The notes below the pieces were generated by a model. It saw nothing but the letters and a program-made list of their open reading frames with translations. It made no database searches and was not told the origin of the DNA. 64,000 nt of DNA. It comes from Plesiocystis pacifica SIR-1. GTDB lineage: Bacteria; Myxococcota_A; Polyangia; Nannocystales; Nannocystaceae. Below, one piece after another: positions 37,286 through 45,418 of this stretch (positions within the stretch are counted from its first letter, which is position 1; every line of letters starts with the position of its first letter). Where the stretch lies: NCBI RefSeq assembly GCF_000170895.1, contig NZ_ABCS01000027.1, positions 1-64,000 on the forward strand, given 5' to 3'. The position numbers were made by a program, and so were the translations under genes.

Positions 37286-37903
37286 TCACAGGCGCGAGCT
37301 CGTGGCCCAGATGTCGATCACCGAGCTCCCGTCGCCCACGGCGAGGGCGTCGGTCTCGATGACGATGGAGGTGACGTTGGTCCCGGCGAAGCTGTCGTTC
37401 ATCGGGTTGAACATCACGGTCCCCGTGTCGAGGGTGGCCAAGAAGCCGTCGAAGTCGAAGAAGAAGGGATCCTCGCGCAGGCCCGCGTAGACCATGGAGC
37501 CGCCGGGGCTGGTCAGGACCTCCTCGACGGGGCCGGAGAAGGCCTCCTCGCCGGGCAGGCCGATGACCTGCACGCCCCAGTCGCCGCCGCCGTTTTGGCC
37601 GAAGCGGACCCAAAAGTCGTGGTCCGAGACGCCGTCCTCGTCGCGGTCGACGTGGATCCCGTAGAGCAGCTCGCCGTCGTAGGTGGCGCTCCCGCCCGCG
37701 CCGGTCAGACCGGCGAAGTTGAGGGCCAGGACCAGGTTCCCGCCGCCGTCGTGCCAGGCGTAGAAGTCCGAGATGTCCGCGGCCGGATCGGCGGAGGCGC
37801 TCGGCGAGTCGGTGTGGTCGGCACCGGTGGCGGTGCCGGGAACGAAGGACACCGCCAGCATGACGGCGCCCAAGCCAAGGAGGGGCGTGATGGTTCGTTT
37901 CAT
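37286..37903 (-). CDS. DUF4331-like secreted protein (N-terminal-half homolog)
   Basis: A 205-residue protein with a cleavable signal (LLGLGAVMLAVSFVPGTATGA). The mature protein opens DHTDSPSA and continues DISDFYAWHDGGGNLVLALNFAGLT, the DUF4331 N-terminal signature. It is the first gene of a two-gene operon with the lipoprotein that carries the other half. AGGA lies 6 nt before the ATG at 37903; an ATG at 37909 is the alternative. A TGATCC-N16-CGTAG element lies about 35 nt upstream, so the divergent ECF sigma factor is its likely activator. Confidence 0.8.
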   Translation of the reverse strand: MKRTITPLLGLGAVMLAVSFVPGTATGADHTDSPSASADPAADISDFYAWHDGGGNLVLALNFAGLTGAGGSATYDGELLYGIHVDRDEDGVSDHDFWVRFGQNGGGDWGVQVIGLPGEEAFSGPVEEVLTSPGGSMVYAGLREDPFFFDFDGFLATLDTGTVMFNPMNDSFAGTNVTSIVIETDALAVGDGSSVIDIWATSSRL

Positions 37904-37936
37904 GGTCATCCTGTTCCGCGTCGTCGCGGTCGACAC

Positions 37937-37965
37937 GTCTACGAAGCTCGCGCGCAGGCGGATCA
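37937..37965 (-). promoter_or_regulatory. ECF/RpoE-ChrR-type promoter for DUF4331 operon
   Basis: On the minus strand TGATCC (37965-37960) is followed after 16 nt by CGTAGAC. This matches the -35 TGATCC and CGTA-type -10 described for RpoE/ChrR-class ECF promoters. The predicted transcript begins about 25-30 nt before the DUF4331 ATG. Confidence 0.7.
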
Positions 37966-38088
37966 CCGGAGAGTTAAAAAAATCGACGTGCCCGCGCGCC
38001 GGTGCCCGGCCGTGGTCAGAGGGACAGCCCCGAGGCTCGGAAACGACCCCTCCCCCACCCCGAGCCCGGTGCCAATTTGGATCCCGAG

Positions 38089-38117
38089 TGATCCATGTGC
38101 CCAAGCGACACGTAGCT
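38089..38117 (+). promoter_or_regulatory. ECF/RpoE-ChrR-type promoter for the sigma factor operon
   Basis: On the plus strand TGATCC (38089-38094), 16 nt, then CGTAGCT. It is identical in layout to the divergent element at 37937-37965. It would give autoregulation of the ECF/ChrR genes with a leader of about 100 nt. Confidence 0.68.
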
Positions 38118-38205
38118 CCAGAGGTGCTCGTCCTCGCACACTCGCGCCCCTGCTCCATGGTGGTGTCCAGCACACGGCAACGATCCGGGCTCGCCCGCCT
38201 CGTGC

Positions 38206-38211
38206 TAGCGT
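38206..38211 (+). promoter_or_regulatory. Second -10 candidate TAGCGT before the ECF gene
   Basis: TAGCGT lies 14 nt before the ECF ATG and matches the hexamer used at three other genes in the window. It may be a housekeeping promoter giving basal sigma-factor expression from a transcript with a leader of about 8 nt. Confidence 0.45.
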
Positions 38212-38225
38212 GGCCGACCTCTCCC

Positions 38226-38774
38226 ATGGACGACGCGACCTTGCTCGAGGCCATCGGCCAGCGCCGGGACACATCGGCCTTCGAGGAGCTGTGCCGGCGC
38301 TACGCGACCAAGCTGCGCCGCTACGTCGCCGGCCGCGGGGTGGGCGACGCCGAGTCGATCGTGCAAGAGGTGATGCTCGTGGTCTGGCGCCGGGCCGACC
38401 GCTTCGACCCCGGCCGCGCGAGCGTGGCGACCTGGCTCTACACCATCGCCCGCAACCGAGCGACGGACGCCCTGCGCAAGCGCGGTCGGCCCGTGCCCGA
38501 CCCCCGCGACCCGGCCTTCGTCGTCACCCAGGCCCGCACGCCAGACCCTGCGCCCGACGCCGCGACTGCCCGCCACCAACAAATCGCCGCGATTCGCTAC
38601 GCGATGACCCACCTGCCCGCCGAGCAGCGCGCGCTCTTGAACCGCGTCTATATTGATGGTCAGACCATCGCCGAAGCCGCCCGCGCCATGAACGTGCCCC
38701 TGGGCACCGCCAAGTCCCGACTGCGCCTGGCCCTCGCCAGCGTGCGCACCCAGCTCTCCGTCAGCCATGGCTGA
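38226..38774 (+). CDS. ECF RNA polymerase sigma factor (RpoE/ECF11-like)
   Basis: A 182-residue sigma-70 family factor with region 2 (FEELCRRYATKLRRYVAGRGVGDAESIVQEVMLVVWRRA and TWLYTIARNRATDALRKR) and region 4 (LPAEQRALLNRVYIDGQTIAEAARAMNVPLGTAKSRLRLAL). It lacks region 1.1, as expected for ECF factors. The next gene, overlapping by 8 nt, encodes a ChrR-like zinc anti-sigma factor, which places the pair with the RpoE-ChrR system that responds to singlet oxygen and related oxidants in other bacteria. ATG at 38226 is the first start that gives the normal N-terminus. Confidence 0.92.
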   Translation: MDDATLLEAIGQRRDTSAFEELCRRYATKLRRYVAGRGVGDAESIVQEVMLVVWRRADRFDPGRASVATWLYTIARNRATDALRKRGRPVPDPRDPAFVVTQARTPDPAPDAATARHQQIAAIRYAMTHLPAEQRALLNRVYIDGQTIAEAARAMNVPLGTAKSRLRLALASVRTQLSVSHG

Positions 38775-39498
38775 GTACCACCTGCCCGATGCGATCCTGC
38801 TCGAGTACGCGACCGGCGTCGCGGACCCCGGGCACGCCTTGATCGCGGCTTGTCACCTGACCCTGTGCCCGCGCTGCCGGGCGCGGGTGGCCGAGCTCGA
38901 GGCCTTCGGCGCGGCCTTGGTGCTCGGCGACGACGAGGGGGCCCCCGCCGACCCCAGCCCCGACGCGTTCGCCGACCGGCTGCTCGCCGAGGTCTTCGAC
39001 ACCAGCAGCGCGGCGCAGCTCGACGCCGCGAGCGAGGCCCTCGGCTCCGACCTTGACCTCGTCGAGCCCGCCCTCGCCCTCGAGCCCCCGGAGCAGCGCC
39101 CCCGCGAGGGCGTGTTCCCCTGGCCCCTCCAGCGGGTCATCGGCCCCTTCGAGGACATCCCCTGGCGGACTCCCCTGCCCGGCCTCCAGACCTTCGACTT
39201 TCAGCTCCCCGGCGCGACCACGATCACCCGCATGACCCGGGCCCGGGCTGGCATGAAGGTCGCGCGCCACGACCACCGCGGCCTCGAGCTCGACCTCATC
39301 CTCGCGGGCGGCCTCCACGACCGCACCCGCGGCGGCGAGTTCGAGCGCGGCGACATCCAGAGCGCGAGCGAGGGCGTCACCCACTCCCTCGAGATCCTGC
39401 CCGGCGAGCCGTGCCTGATCCTGAGCGTCAACGAGGGCAACTTCGTCCCCGACGGCCTGGTCTCGCGCCTCCTCTACCGCTACCTCGGCTGGAGCTGA
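38767..39498 (+). CDS. chrR: ChrR-like zinc anti-sigma factor with cupin domain
   Basis: A 243-residue anti-sigma factor. The N-terminal zinc site has His 5, His 30, Cys 34 and Cys 37 (HLTLCPRC), the same spacing as ChrR. The C-terminal cupin domain (about 125-235) keeps the metal-ligand pattern HDHRGLE and a later THSLEI His. In the known system the N-terminal domain binds sigma and the cupin is needed for the signal. It overlaps the ECF gene by 8 nt, consistent with stoichiometric coupling. Confidence 0.9.
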   Translation: MAEYHLPDAILLEYATGVADPGHALIAACHLTLCPRCRARVAELEAFGAALVLGDDEGAPADPSPDAFADRLLAEVFDTSSAAQLDAASEALGSDLDLVEPALALEPPEQRPREGVFPWPLQRVIGPFEDIPWRTPLPGLQTFDFQLPGATTITRMTRARAGMKVARHDHRGLELDLILAGGLHDRTRGGEFERGDIQSASEGVTHSLEILPGEPCLILSVNEGNFVPDGLVSRLLYRYLGWS

Positions 39499-39506
39499 GT
39501 TTCTGC

Positions 39507-39631
39507 TTTGCCCCCACAGGCATTTGAGGACCGGGGGCGCTTCGTCGCTGTCCGCTCCTCCGCTTTGCTTGGTGGGCAATCGAGTTCGTGCCTATGAGAG
39601 GGCATCGGGTCGCCCCCGCAAGCGGGGGCGT
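39507..39631 (-). repeat. Dispersed intergenic repeat, copy B
   Basis: Full copy in reverse orientation, filling the space between the convergent chrR and polA genes. The strong hairpin CGCCCCCGC-aa-GCGGGGGCG is at 39611-39630; the other end TTTGCCCCCACAGG is at 39507-39520. TTGCCC at one side and GGGCAA at the other can pair, giving a second long-range stem. It may double as a terminator for both genes. Confidence 0.82.
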
Positions 39632-39664
39632 GGACCGACCCTCTGAGTCGAAGACTGGCTCCCG

Positions 39665-42499
39665 CTAGCCTTTGGCGTCTTCCCAGTTGGCCCCAGCGCC
39701 GCCCTCGACGAGCAGCGGCACGTCGAGGCTCGCCGACTTCTCCATGGCCGGCTTGACCAGCCCGATGAGCTCCTGAACCTTGTCGGTCTCGCACTCGAAG
39801 ATCAGCTCATCGTGGACGGTGAGCAGCATGCGGGCCCACGGCTTGTCGTCGAGCAGGCGCTCGACCTCGACCATGGCGATCTTGAGGATGTCAGCGGCGC
39901 TGCCCTGGATGGGCGTGTTGCGGGCGATGCGTTCGCCGTAGCTGCGGGCCACGGCGCCGCGCCGGCGCAGCTCGGGGATGCGTCGGCGCCGACCGAAGAT
40001 GGTCTCGGCGAAGCCGGTGTCCTTGGCGGTGTCGATGAGCGCGTTCATGTAGCTCGACACCCCGGGGATTTTTTTGAAGTAGGCCTTGATGTACTTGCCC
40101 GCCCGGCCCTGGGGGATGCCCAGCTGGCGGGCCAGGCCAAAGGCGCTCTGGCCGTAGATGACGCCAAAGTTAACGGCCTTGGCGACCCGACGCTGCTCCG
40201 AGGTGACCTCGGCCTCGGGGACCTCGAAGACCTCGGCGGCGGTGCGCCGGTGGACGTCGGCCCCGTCGGTGAAGGCCTTGACCAGGTTGGGGTCCTTGGA
40301 CAGGTGGGCGAGGACCCGCAGCTCGATCTGCGAGTAGTCGAGGGTGACCAGCTGCATGCCCTCGGGGGCGACGAAGCCGCGGCGGATGCGTCGGCCCTGC
40401 TCCGTGCGGATCGGGATGTTCTGGAGGTTGGGCTCGCGGCTCGACAATCGCCCGGTCGCGGCCACGGCCTGGCGAAAGTGGGTGTGCAGCCGGCCCGTGT
40501 TTGGGTTGACCAGCTTGGGCAGGGTGTCGAGGTAGGTGTTCTTGAGCTTGGCCAGGCTGCGGTAGTCGAGGATGACCTTGACGATGGGGTCGAGCAGGCT
40601 GAGCTCCTCGAGGGTCTGGGCGTCGGTGCTGTAGCCGGTCTTGGTCTTCTTCTTGGCCGGCAAGCCGCGCTCTTCGAACAGCAATTTGCCGAGCTGCTTG
40701 GGCGAGTTGGGGTCGACGGCGTAGCCCGCTTCTTCTTGCAGGGTCGACTTGAGCGCGTCGATCTGCCCGCCGAGCTCGTCGTTTTGGCGCTGCAGCTCGG
40801 CCTCGTCCAGGAGCACGCCGCGGCGCTCGAGCCGAGCCAGGACCCGCGCCAGGGGCAGCTCGACCTCGGCGTAGAGCTTTTGGGTCTGCTCCCCGGCGGC
40901 CTTGGCCGCCGCCACCATGTGCGGCCCCAAGGTCGCGGCCAACCCGGCGCGCTCGCCCGCCCACGGGCCCGCGACGGCCACGGCCACCTGGTCGAAGCCG
41001 ACGCGCTTTTTGCCCTTGCCGACGATCGACTCCCGGTCCCCGACCAGGCGCCCGCCGATGTCCTTGGCCAGGCCCTCGAGGTTGTGGTCCGAGCGGGCCG
41101 GGTCGAGGGTGTAGGAGGCCAGCAGGGTGTCGCCGACGACGTTGCGGACCTCGACGTTCAGATCGGCCCGGGACAGCACGACCTGCTGATCCTTGAGGGC
41201 GTGGGTGTACTTGGGCAGCTTGGCGTCGCTCAGCAGCGGGCCGACCTTGGCCAGGACCTCGCTGGGCTTCCACTGCTGGACCGCGCCGTCGCTGAGGCTG
41301 CGGTGCGCCATGGGCAGGTAGATGGGCGCGCGCTCGAGGGCGCCGGGGGCCTCGGCCTTGGCCTTGGGGATGGCCAGGGCCAGGCCGATGGGGTCGGCGC
41401 GCAGCGGGTCGTCGCCGGACAGCTCCAGCTCGAAGGCCAGGCCCTCGGCCGCCCGCGCCTGGGCCAGGAAGGCGTCGAGGGTGGCCACGCCCGCCTCGTC
41501 GGCGTTGAGCACCTCGACCGCCTCCCGATCGACCTCGAGCTCCTTGATCTTGGCGATGGTCTCGACCAGGGTCCGCGGCGCCACGCGGCGCGAGCCCCCG
41601 CCCGCGCGCACGGCCCCCGTCAGCGTCGCTTTGAACCCCAGGGGCGTGAAGAAGGCCTCCATGGTCGCCCGCTTCGGCCCCTTGTCCGCCACGTCCTCGA
41701 TGGGCCGAGGCAGGTCGTAGTCGGTGCGCAGCGCGACGAGCTTGCGGCTCATGCGGGCGTCCTCGGCGTAGGTCTCGAGGTTCTCGCGCCGCTTCTTTTG
41801 CTTGATCTTATCGGTGTTGCTGAGGATGCCCTCGAGGTCCCCGTAGGTCTCGAGCAGGCTCGTGGCGGTCTTGGGCCCGATGCCCTTGACCCCCGGGATG
41901 TTGTCGGAGCTGTCCCCGGCCAGGGCCAGCAGGTCGCCGAGCTTCTCGGGCCCGACCCCGAACTTGGCCACGACCTCCGCCGGCCCGACCCGGCGGTTCT
42001 TCATCGTGTCCCACAGCCGCACGCTGCCCTCGCGGACGTCGTCGGGCCCGGCCACGAGCTGCATCAGGTCCTTGTCGCTCGACACGATGACGACCTCGAG
42101 CTTGGCCTCGACCCCGGCCTGGACGTAGCGGGCGATGAGGTCGTCGGCCTCGTAGCGCGGGTCCTCGAGCCACGGGATGCTCAGCGCGTCGGTGGCCTCG
42201 CGGACCAGGGGGATCTGGGGCTGAAGGTCCTCCGGCGGCGGCGGTCGGTTGGCCTTGTACTCGGCGTAGAGCTCGCGCCGCCAGCCCTTGGAGCCCGAGG
42301 CGTCGAACACCGCGAGCAGGTGCTGGGGGGCGAACTCCTTGCGGATCGCCTGGACCATGCGCACGTAGCCGTGGACGGCGTTGACCGGCCGCCCGTCGGG
42401 CGCCGTCAGCATGGGCAGGGCGTGGTAGGCCCGGAACAGGAAGTTGTTGGCGTCGACGAGGAACAAGCTCCCCGCCCCACCTCGAGGTCGGCCGCTCAT
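39665..42499 (-). CDS. polA: DNA polymerase I
   Basis: A 944-residue family A polymerase for Okazaki-fragment processing and repair. The N-terminal 5-prime flap nuclease is intact in appearance (LFLVDANNFLFRAYHAL, EADDLIARYV, SSDKDLMQLV, GDSSDNIPGVKGIGPKTA). The polymerase domain has motif A TLDYSQIELRVLAHLS, motif B RRVAKAVNFGVIYG, and motif C MLLTVHDELIFE. The middle 3-5-prime exonuclease domain appears degenerate: the DxE motif reads FELEL, the N-x-K-x-D region reads HALKDQQ and the YxxxD region reads WAGERAG. Proofreading is therefore probably absent, as in several other bacterial Pol I proteins. Confidence 0.96.
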   Translation of the reverse strand: MSGRPRGGAGSLFLVDANNFLFRAYHALPMLTAPDGRPVNAVHGYVRMVQAIRKEFAPQHLLAVFDASGSKGWRRELYAEYKANRPPPPEDLQPQIPLVREATDALSIPWLEDPRYEADDLIARYVQAGVEAKLEVVIVSSDKDLMQLVAGPDDVREGSVRLWDTMKNRRVGPAEVVAKFGVGPEKLGDLLALAGDSSDNIPGVKGIGPKTATSLLETYGDLEGILSNTDKIKQKKRRENLETYAEDARMSRKLVALRTDYDLPRPIEDVADKGPKRATMEAFFTPLGFKATLTGAVRAGGGSRRVAPRTLVETIAKIKELEVDREAVEVLNADEAGVATLDAFLAQARAAEGLAFELELSGDDPLRADPIGLALAIPKAKAEAPGALERAPIYLPMAHRSLSDGAVQQWKPSEVLAKVGPLLSDAKLPKYTHALKDQQVVLSRADLNVEVRNVVGDTLLASYTLDPARSDHNLEGLAKDIGGRLVGDRESIVGKGKKRVGFDQVAVAVAGPWAGERAGLAATLGPHMVAAAKAAGEQTQKLYAEVELPLARVLARLERRGVLLDEAELQRQNDELGGQIDALKSTLQEEAGYAVDPNSPKQLGKLLFEERGLPAKKKTKTGYSTDAQTLEELSLLDPIVKVILDYRSLAKLKNTYLDTLPKLVNPNTGRLHTHFRQAVAATGRLSSREPNLQNIPIRTEQGRRIRRGFVAPEGMQLVTLDYSQIELRVLAHLSKDPNLVKAFTDGADVHRRTAAEVFEVPEAEVTSEQRRVAKAVNFGVIYGQSAFGLARQLGIPQGRAGKYIKAYFKKIPGVSSYMNALIDTAKDTGFAETIFGRRRRIPELRRRGAVARSYGERIARNTPIQGSAADILKIAMVEVERLLDDKPWARMLLTVHDELIFECETDKVQELIGLVKPAMEKSASLDVPLLVEGGAGANWEDAKG

Positions 42500-42732
42500 C
42501 GCCGACTTGTACCATCTTGCCCTCGCAGGCGCCTTGGGCCGGGGTCGCTCCGTCAGCTCGCCCGCGATGCCAAGCTCTCGGTGAACGACGCGAAGCCCTG
42601 ACGCGGCGATGCTCGGGCCGGGTCACCGCCCGCGCCTTTGCACCCGCCGCGGGGGCGGCTCACACAGCGCACGAAGTGCCTCGGGAGTTCGCACCCAAAC
42701 GCAGAGCCGGCGCATGCGGGAACGCCGCATGC

Positions 42733-42738
42733 TAGCGT
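42733..42738 (+). promoter_or_regulatory. -10 element TAGCGT upstream of the astacin-like gene
   Basis: TAGCGT lies 39 nt before the GTG at 42778. A good ribosome-binding site GGAGGAG is at 42764-42770, so this gene is read from a normal leader, unlike the leaderless-type genes. Confidence 0.5.
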
Positions 42739-42777
42739 TTGCCGGCGGGTCGCGCAGGTCCGCGGAGGAGACGATAC

Positions 42778-45231
42778 GTGGCACACCTGATCCGTGGACA
42801 CCGCTGGCCGAGCAACCGCATCGCCTACGACTTCACCAAGAAGCTCGAAGGCAACGCCAAGATCGTAAACAGGATCGATGACGCGATCGAGATCCTCGAG
42901 CGCGACACGATCGCTCGCTTTGAGCGGCGCTCGACGTCGAAGAGCTCGCTGCTCTTCGACGAGTGGGATCGAGGCTTTTGCCAGAGCCCCGTGGGCCACC
43001 AGGGCAAGCGTCAGAAGATCCTGATCAGCGAGAAGGGCTGCACCACCGCCACGGTCGTCCACGAGATCGGTCACTCGATCGGCCTGTGGCACGAGCAGCA
43101 GCGCCGCGACCGGGACGACTTCGTCACCCTCCACGAGGATCGCATCGCCTCGGGCCAAAAGCACAACTTCGCCACGAAGAAGGCCAAGCACAGCGAGCAC
43201 TATGGCGTCTACGACCACGGCTCGCTGATGCACTACAAGTGCGGGACCTTTGCCAAGTCCTGGACGCGAAACTGGACGACGGGCTGGAGCTCGCTGCGTA
43301 CCTTCAGCGTCGGCGGCCAGCTCTACCTGCTGATGGTCAAGGCCCGGGGCTACAGCGGCTCGGGGCACAACGTCCACATCCACCGCATCAACGGGGACGG
43401 GACGATCGGCGCCGCCGTCCGCCGCTACCGCTGGAGCGAGGGCTGGACCAGCGTCGAGCCCTTCGTGGTCGGCGGCAAGCCCTTCCTGTTCCTGCTCAAG
43501 AAGCAGGGCCGCTCCGACTCGGGCTACAGCGTGCACATCCACCGGCTCGAGGGCGGCGGCAAGATCGGCGCGCGCGTGGCCGGCTACGGCTGGACCGGCG
43601 GCTGGACGAGCGCCCGCTTCTTCCGCTCTGGCAGCAAGGTGTTCCTGATCCTCGTCAAGGCCCGGGGCCAGAGCGGGGCCGGGCAAAACTTCCACGTCCA
43701 CCGCATGACGGGCCAGGGCAAGGTCGGCGACAAGGTCGCTGGCTACGACTGGAGCGAGGGCTGGACCACGGTCGAGACCTTCGTGGCCGGGGGCAAGCCC
43801 TACCTCCTTTTGCTCAAGAAAAAGGGCTACTCCAACGACGGCAAGAACGCGATCGTCCACCGCCTCGGGTCCGACGGCAAGATCGGCGCGCGCAGCTGGA
43901 CGGCGCGCTGGACCGAGGGCTGGACCGCGGCCCACTTCTACGCGGGGCGCATGCTCTTGCTGCGCTCGAGCGGCAAGAGCGCCTCTGGCCACAGGGTCCA
44001 CGTTCACGGGGTCAACGGCAACGGCACGATCGGCGGGAAGCGCTGGGGCGACAGCTGGAGCGCCGGCTGGACCCACGCGCTCCACTACAGCCGCGGCGGG
44101 ACCGATCACATGCTGATCGCCAAGCAGCGCGAGGGGAAGTTCCAGCTGCGCGTCGTGGAGAACGGGGAGCCCCGCGAGGCGCTCAAGCTCGAGCCCGTGA
44201 TGGAGTCCAAGAACCCTGAGGGGGCGACCCTCGGCGGCAACGCGCTCTCAACGACCGATCGCCGCGCGATCAACTACGCGCTCGGCCGCAACGTGACGAT
44301 CCACCGGGTGAACGGCAACGGGACGGTCGGCCACTGGGTCCGGGACTACCGCTGGACGGAGGGCTGGACGAGCCTCGCCACCTACGAGGTCGGCGGCAAG
44401 CCTTACCTGCTCATGCTCAAGCGCAGCGGCGAGAGCAACTCGGGCAACAACGTCCACGTCCACGAGCTGATGACCAGCGGCAGCGTCGGGCGGCGGGTCT
44501 ACGACGCGAAGTGGACCGAAGGCTGGACCACGGCCCGAGGGTTCGAGGTCGGGGGCAAGCCTTACCTGCTCTTGATGCGCAGCAAGGGGCTGAGCGGCTC
44601 GGGCAACAACGTCCACGTCCACGAGCTGAAGGCCAACGGCGCGGTCGGCCGCCGCGTCGCCGGGGAGCGCTGGACCTCCGGCTGGACCTCGGCGGCCTTT
44701 TTCGAGGCTGGCGGCAAGACCTACCTGTTCGCGCTCAAGCGCAGCGGCACGAGCAACTCGAACCACAACGCGATCGTCCACCGCATGAACCCGAACGGCT
44801 CGATCGGCCCTCGCGTCGACGCCCGCGACTGGACCAACGGCTGGTCGACGATCGAGACCTTCGTCGCGGGGGGCAAGCCCTACCTCTTCATGCTCAAGAA
44901 GCAGGGGACGAGCGGCTCGGGCCACAACGTGATCGTCCACCGCCTCGGGACGACGGGGAAGATCGGCGCGCGGGCTTTCCAGGACCGCTGGACGGAGGGC
45001 TGGACCAGCGCCTGCTTCTACGAGATGCAAAAGAAGACCTACGTGATGCTGTTGCGCTCGCGGGGGACGGGGAACGACGGCAACAACATGCACCTGCACA
45101 AGGTCAACGCGAGCGGCTCGATCGGGGGGATGATCGACAGCCGGCGGTGGTCGAGCGGGTGGACGGGGGTCGTCAGCTGGGTGCGCGGCGAGGCGCGCTC
45201 CTTGCTGCTCTTGAAGGCGAAGGGGCGCTGA
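42778..45231 (+). CDS. Astacin-like metalloprotease interrupted by a WxEGWT repeat array
   Basis: An 817-residue protein with GTG start and GGAGGAG 7 nt upstream. Residues 9-160 are an M12A/astacin catalytic domain that begins RWPSNRIAYDF and carries HEIGHSIGLWHE (His 95, 99, 105) and the Met-turn SLMHY (149-153). The expected C-terminal subdomain (LEPV...GNALSTTDRRAINYALG) appears only at about 466-503. Between them lie about six 50-residue repeats of the form WxEGWT...F..GGKPYLL..K..G.S.SG.NVHxHR...G.IG. About six more follow to the end. The repeats resemble propeller or lectin blades. There is no signal peptide or propeptide, so export is unexplained. Confidence 0.85.
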   Translation: MAHLIRGHRWPSNRIAYDFTKKLEGNAKIVNRIDDAIEILERDTIARFERRSTSKSSLLFDEWDRGFCQSPVGHQGKRQKILISEKGCTTATVVHEIGHSIGLWHEQQRRDRDDFVTLHEDRIASGQKHNFATKKAKHSEHYGVYDHGSLMHYKCGTFAKSWTRNWTTGWSSLRTFSVGGQLYLLMVKARGYSGSGHNVHIHRINGDGTIGAAVRRYRWSEGWTSVEPFVVGGKPFLFLLKKQGRSDSGYSVHIHRLEGGGKIGARVAGYGWTGGWTSARFFRSGSKVFLILVKARGQSGAGQNFHVHRMTGQGKVGDKVAGYDWSEGWTTVETFVAGGKPYLLLLKKKGYSNDGKNAIVHRLGSDGKIGARSWTARWTEGWTAAHFYAGRMLLLRSSGKSASGHRVHVHGVNGNGTIGGKRWGDSWSAGWTHALHYSRGGTDHMLIAKQREGKFQLRVVENGEPREALKLEPVMESKNPEGATLGGNALSTTDRRAINYALGRNVTIHRVNGNGTVGHWVRDYRWTEGWTSLATYEVGGKPYLLMLKRSGESNSGNNVHVHELMTSGSVGRRVYDAKWTEGWTTARGFEVGGKPYLLLMRSKGLSGSGNNVHVHELKANGAVGRRVAGERWTSGWTSAAFFEAGGKTYLFALKRSGTSNSNHNAIVHRMNPNGSIGPRVDARDWTNGWSTIETFVAGGKPYLFMLKKQGTSGSGHNVIVHRLGTTGKIGARAFQDRWTEGWTSACFYEMQKKTYVMLLRSRGTGNDGNNMHLHKVNASGSIGGMIDSRRWSSGWTGVVSWVRGEARSLLLLKAKGR

Positions 45232-45232
45232 A

Positions 45233-45401
45233 CTAGTACCGCGTGTCCGAAGTCCGTGCCGGGTTTGGGGTGGAGCTGGGACCCGAGGGCACGAAGCCGC
45301 GACGACGCTGTGGTGGACCCCACTGCGAGGAGCGGCGACACAGCCATTCGGGTTCCAGTGCCGCTCCAAACCCGGCACGGACTTCGGACACGTGGTACTA
45401 G
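45233..45401. mobile_element. MITE-like element with 36-bp terminal inverted repeats
   Basis: A 169-bp element starts 1 nt after the astacin stop. The left end 45233-45268 (CTAGTACC...CCGGGTTTGG) and right end 45366-45401 are inverted repeats with 35 of 36 positions matching. Both ends terminate in CTAG, which could be element sequence or a 4-bp target duplication of the YTAR kind used by IS5-group elements. There is no transposase gene inside. It ends 18 nt before the mscS stop. Confidence 0.82.
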
Positions 45402-45418
45402 CGACCCGAGCCAGGGCC

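Noticed and set aside
37286..38272. N-terminal extension of the first DUF4331 gene across the intergenic region
   Set aside because: It would run through both ECF-type promoters and precede a clear signal peptide starting at 37903.
39812..42601. 929-codon plus-strand open frame opposite polA
   Set aside because: It mirrors the polA codons and encodes only Val/Gly/Leu/Asp-rich sequence without domains.
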